A DNA stretch of 64,000 nucleotides, from positions 1 to 64,000 of the forward strand of contig JAGXFG010000059.1 of assembly GCA_024637395.1 (NCBI GenBank), read 5' to 3'. The notes beneath the pieces are model-generated. The model was not told where the DNA came from. It saw nothing but the letters and a program-made list of their open reading frames with translations, and did not search any database. Position 1 is the stretch's first letter; every line of letters begins with the position of its first letter. Positions 61,604-64,000 of this stretch are shown here, piece by piece. This DNA is from Burkholderiaceae bacterium. Lineage in GTDB: Bacteria; Pseudomonadota; Gammaproteobacteria; Burkholderiales; Burkholderiaceae_E. The position numbers and the translations under genes are program-made.

Positions 61604-61767
61604 GCGAATCTCCGGCGGGGCGTGGAAAGGCAGAAGCTTACGGCATGAGCCCGAGTAATTGCAGCGCAGGGCGGCGATCGGGCCAAGCCGTGCGGCGCCG
61701 CCAGATTCCCGGCATGATTGCGGGGTGACGCGGAAAGCGTCGGAAATGCGCGCCGGGGAGAAGTTAG

Positions 61768-62439
61768 ATGCGCCTACTGCTGGCCGAGGACGAGACTCAC
61801 GCAGGGCAATACCTGGTCAAGGGGCTGGGCGAAAATGGTTTTGTCGTCGACTGGGTCCGTTCCGGGGACGAGGCCCTGCATCTGGCTTTGCACGGCAACC
61901 ACGATCTGATCGTGCTCGACGTCGGGTTGCCGGTAATGGACGGCTGGGAGGTACTGCGCGCTCTGCGCCTGCAACGGCGCACGCCGGTGTTGTTCCTGAC
62001 CGCTCACGACCGGGTCGAGGATCGCGTCAAGGGCCTCGAGCTCGGCGCTGACGACTATCTGGTCAAGCCGTTTGCATTTTCGGAATTGCTGGCCCGGGTG
62101 CGTGCGCTGTTGCGCCGCGGCAATGTATCGGATCGAGACTCGCTTGAACTGGCCGACCTGGTCGTGCACCAGATGCGGCGGCGCGTCGAGCGCGGCGGCC
62201 AGCGCATCGACCTGACCGCGAAGGAATACGCGCTGCTAACGCTGCTGCTGCGGCGCACGGGCGAGATCCTGTCGCGCACGCTGATTGCCGAGCAGGTCTG
62301 GGACATGAACTTTGACAGCGACACCAACGTCGTGGAGGTCGCAGTACGCCGATTGCGGGCGAAGATCGACGATCCGTTTGCCGAGAAGCTGATCCACACG
62401 GTGCGCGGCTTTGGCTATGTGATGGAACGGCGCAGCTGA
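61768..62439 (+). CDS. Heavy-metal-type response regulator (OmpR family, CusR/CopR-like)
   Basis: This is a 223-residue protein. The receiver domain has Asp8/Glu7, the phosphoacceptor Asp51 in L-D-V-G-L-P, and Lys101 region V-K-P-F. The C-terminal winged helix (about 125-220) shows L-T-A-K-E-Y-A-L-L near 150 and R-R-L-R-A-K-I-D near 196. This layout and length match CusR, CopR and CzcR. A GGGGAGAAG site precedes the ATG. An inverted GACGC-N5-GCGTC (61727-61741) upstream is a possible operator. It is followed after 2 bp by its kinase. Confidence 0.9.
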   Translation: MRLLLAEDETHAGQYLVKGLGENGFVVDWVRSGDEALHLALHGNHDLIVLDVGLPVMDGWEVLRALRLQRRTPVLFLTAHDRVEDRVKGLELGADDYLVKPFAFSELLARVRALLRRGNVSDRDSLELADLVVHQMRRRVERGGQRIDLTAKEYALLTLLLRRTGEILSRTLIAEQVWDMNFDSDTNVVEVAVRRLRAKIDDPFAEKLIHTVRGFGYVMERRS

Positions 62440-62441
62440 CG

Positions 62442-63884
62442 ATGCGCGCGCTGCTGTCCCGCGTCCGCGCCCCCGGGGCGCTTCTGCCGCACTCGCTGTC
62501 CACGCGCCTGGTTCTTTTGTTCACGGTCTCCACCACGATCGTATTCCTGCTGCTCGGCGTGAGCTTGCAGCAGATGTTGCGCATCGAACTGAGGCAACGC
62601 GACGTCGAGGAACTAGGGAGCCGGGTCAAGGTCGTGGTCCATCACTTCGATGAAATTCGCTCACCGGAAGACCTGCGGCGCAGCATTCCCCGCTTTGCCG
62701 ACGTTGCCATCGAACAGGCGCGGATGCAGATCGGACTGCTGCAAGGGGGCAACTGGCTGCTGCGCCCCGCCACTGCGGTTATGCGCATCGTCGAACGCAA
62801 TGGGGTCGAGCGGCTCGCCGGCCACGCGGCGGTCGAATATGTGGGCCCGATGGGCCGGCGCTGGTGGCTGGTGGTCGTCGCTCACCAGTGGGACTGGAAC
62901 CCCGGGCCGCCGGTGCATGCGGTGATTGCGATCGACGTTACCGACGCGACCAATGTCCAGAAACACTTCCAGAACGCATTGCTGATCAGCGGGGTCGCGG
63001 GAATCCTGCTGATGGCAGCGCTCGCATGGTGGGTGACGCGCCAGGGCCTCGCGCCCCTGGGGCGGATCGCCGCCGAGGCCGAGCGCGTCACCGCCCAGCG
63101 CCTCGGACACGCGCTCTCGATCGAGGACGCACCGGCCGAAGTGCGGGGCATAGTGGCGAGCATCAACCGGATGCTCGAACGGCTTGGCGAGTCGTTCCGC
63201 TCGCTCGAACAGTTCAGCGCCGACATCGCGCACGAGTTGCGCACACCGGTCAACAGCCTGCTGCTGCAAACCCAGGTCACCTTGTCACGCGAGCGCAGCA
63301 GCGCCGAATACCGCGAGACCCTGCACGCCAGTCTGGAGGAGCTCGAGCACCTGCACCGCATGGTCTCGGACATGCTGTTCATCGCGCGCGCCGAGCGTGA
63401 CATGACGCAGATCACCCGCGAGTTGGTGCCGCTACGCGCCGAGGCCGAAGCCCTGACCGAGTACTTCGAGATGCTCGCCTCGGAGCGCGGCCAGGTGATC
63501 ACCATCACCGGGGAAGCACAGGTCCGGGGCGATCGGGCGATGATTCGCCGCGCGATCACCAACCTGCTCTCCAACGCGGTGCGCTACGCCCCCCAGGACA
63601 CCGCCGTTGCGGTGCGCATCGATCGCACCGCCGACGACGTCGTGCTCACCGTCGAGAACCGCTGCCCGCCGATCCCGGAGGCCGAGCTCGAGAGACTGTT
63701 CGACCGCTTCGTGAGGCGCGGTGATGCGCCCGGCATTGCGGCCGAGGGTACCGGTCTGGGGCTGGCAATAGTGCGCTCGATCATGACCCTGCACGGCGGC
63801 AGCGTGCGCGCCCGCGCACTCCCCGACGGGGTTGCCTTCGAGTTGCGCTGGCCGGCAGCCGGCGCGGAGATGACGGAAATGTAA
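62442..63884 (+). CDS. Heavy-metal-type sensor histidine kinase (CusS-like)
   Basis: This is a 480-residue kinase. TM1 (about 22-42) and TM2 (about 178-198) bracket a roughly 135-residue periplasmic sensor domain. A HAMP segment (about 199-250) follows, then the phosphoacceptor His264 in D-I-A-H-E-L-R-T-P, an N-box (L-L-S-N-A-V-R-Y near 372) and a G-L-G-L-A-I-V G2-box near 443. It matches the CusS/CopS/CzcS group by layout. The start directly follows the regulator stop. Confidence 0.9.
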   Translation: MRALLSRVRAPGALLPHSLSTRLVLLFTVSTTIVFLLLGVSLQQMLRIELRQRDVEELGSRVKVVVHHFDEIRSPEDLRRSIPRFADVAIEQARMQIGLLQGGNWLLRPATAVMRIVERNGVERLAGHAAVEYVGPMGRRWWLVVVAHQWDWNPGPPVHAVIAIDVTDATNVQKHFQNALLISGVAGILLMAALAWWVTRQGLAPLGRIAAEAERVTAQRLGHALSIEDAPAEVRGIVASINRMLERLGESFRSLEQFSADIAHELRTPVNSLLLQTQVTLSRERSSAEYRETLHASLEELEHLHRMVSDMLFIARAERDMTQITRELVPLRAEAEALTEYFEMLASERGQVITITGEAQVRGDRAMIRRAITNLLSNAVRYAPQDTAVAVRIDRTADDVVLTVENRCPPIPEAELERLFDRFVRRGDAPGIAAEGTGLGLAIVRSIMTLHGGSVRARALPDGVAFELRWPAAGAEMTEM

Positions 63885-63960
63885 TCTGAGCGTCAGCCTG
63901 GTGACGGGTGCGGTGGGCAGAATGGCGGCTCCGACCCACTGAGCACCAAGGAACATCGCA

Positions 63961-64000
63961 ATGAAGCACCCCCTGCTCGCCGCCCTCCTCGCTGCACTGG
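63961..64000 (+). CDS. Start of an exported protein, cut by the window edge
   Basis: Only 13 codons are visible, beginning M-K-H-P-L-L-A-A-L-L-A-A-L, the start of a signal peptide. AAGGAA lies 6 bp upstream. It follows the metal-type two-component system by 76 bp and may be a target of it, for example a periplasmic metal protein or efflux component. The identity cannot be decided. Confidence 0.5.
   Translation, partial: MKHPLLAALLAAL

Overview
The window is high-GC (about 65%) DNA that is almost fully coding. No gap between called genes exceeds 300 bases. No rRNA, tRNA, CRISPR array or insertion sequence was seen. The gene content points to a respiratory Gram-negative proteobacterium, most likely a betaproteobacterium (Rhodocyclales/Burkholderiales type). 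It carries three TRAP transporters, a D-erythronate/L-threonate pathway, a sigma-54 (AcoR-type) regulator, a cyanide-insensitive-type bd oxidase and an MtrB/OmcA-type outer-membrane electron conduit. The taxonomic placement is inference from content, not from a marker gene.

Layout. (1) 1-2030: a hipBA toxin-antitoxin pair (hipA cut by the window edge) with a promoter flanked by TACCC/GGGTA repeats, a DUF4396 membrane protein and a small GIY-YIG-like protein. (2) 2042-4918: a first TRAP transporter in the order M-P-Q. (3) 5151-18013: a long co-directional minus-strand run. It begins with a sigma-54 activator and a PaaI-type thioesterase, continues through ltnD-otnK-otnC-otnI-denD and a second TRAP transporter, and ends with an aldehyde dehydrogenase, an SDR and a GNAT protein. 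Together these import and degrade four-carbon acid sugars. (4) 18223-24865: divergent from the regulator, a clear -24/-12 promoter drives a zinc alcohol dehydrogenase and a five-gene ABC importer resembling the rhizobial glycerol importer GlpVPQST. The two ATPases carry complementary defects that leave one complete ATP site. (5) 25059-31765: an RND adaptor and pump, gluconokinase and a frameshifted secreted oligoendopeptidase F.

(6) 31818-41324: a monohaem cytochrome c, a carboxymuconolactone-decarboxylase-family protein, a DapA-family aldolase, a cysteine-free glutaredoxin-fold protein and a six-gene group-4-hydrogenase-like membrane complex. The 'large subunit' has Ser/Ser and Ser/Gly where the four [NiFe] cysteine ligands should be, so this is an energy-converting-hydrogenase-related (Ehr-type) complex and not a hydrogenase. 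Its HyfF-like subunit is interrupted by one in-frame amber codon. (7) 41379-50455, convergent with it: an MtrB/PioB barrel, a frameshifted decahaem DmsE/MtrA-type cytochrome, two decahaem OmcA/MtrC lipoproteins, an exported helix-hairpin-helix protein and the relic of a third OmcA-like gene. (8) 51230-56364: a threonine-synthase-like enzyme, a second fold-type-II PLP enzyme and cydAB, tightly packed. (9) 56404-59258: dctPQM behind a near-consensus sigma-70 promoter. (10) 59411-64000: an internally shortened cytochrome b561, an unknown membrane protein, a WYL regulator, a metal-type two-component system and the start of an exported protein.

The most interesting region is 32.8-50.5 kb, where an ion-pump-like complex without a hydrogenase active site lies next to an extracellular electron-transfer conduit. 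Three large genes in the window (pepF, dmsE, hyfF) each carry one lesion, and sequencing error must be excluded before reading these as decay.
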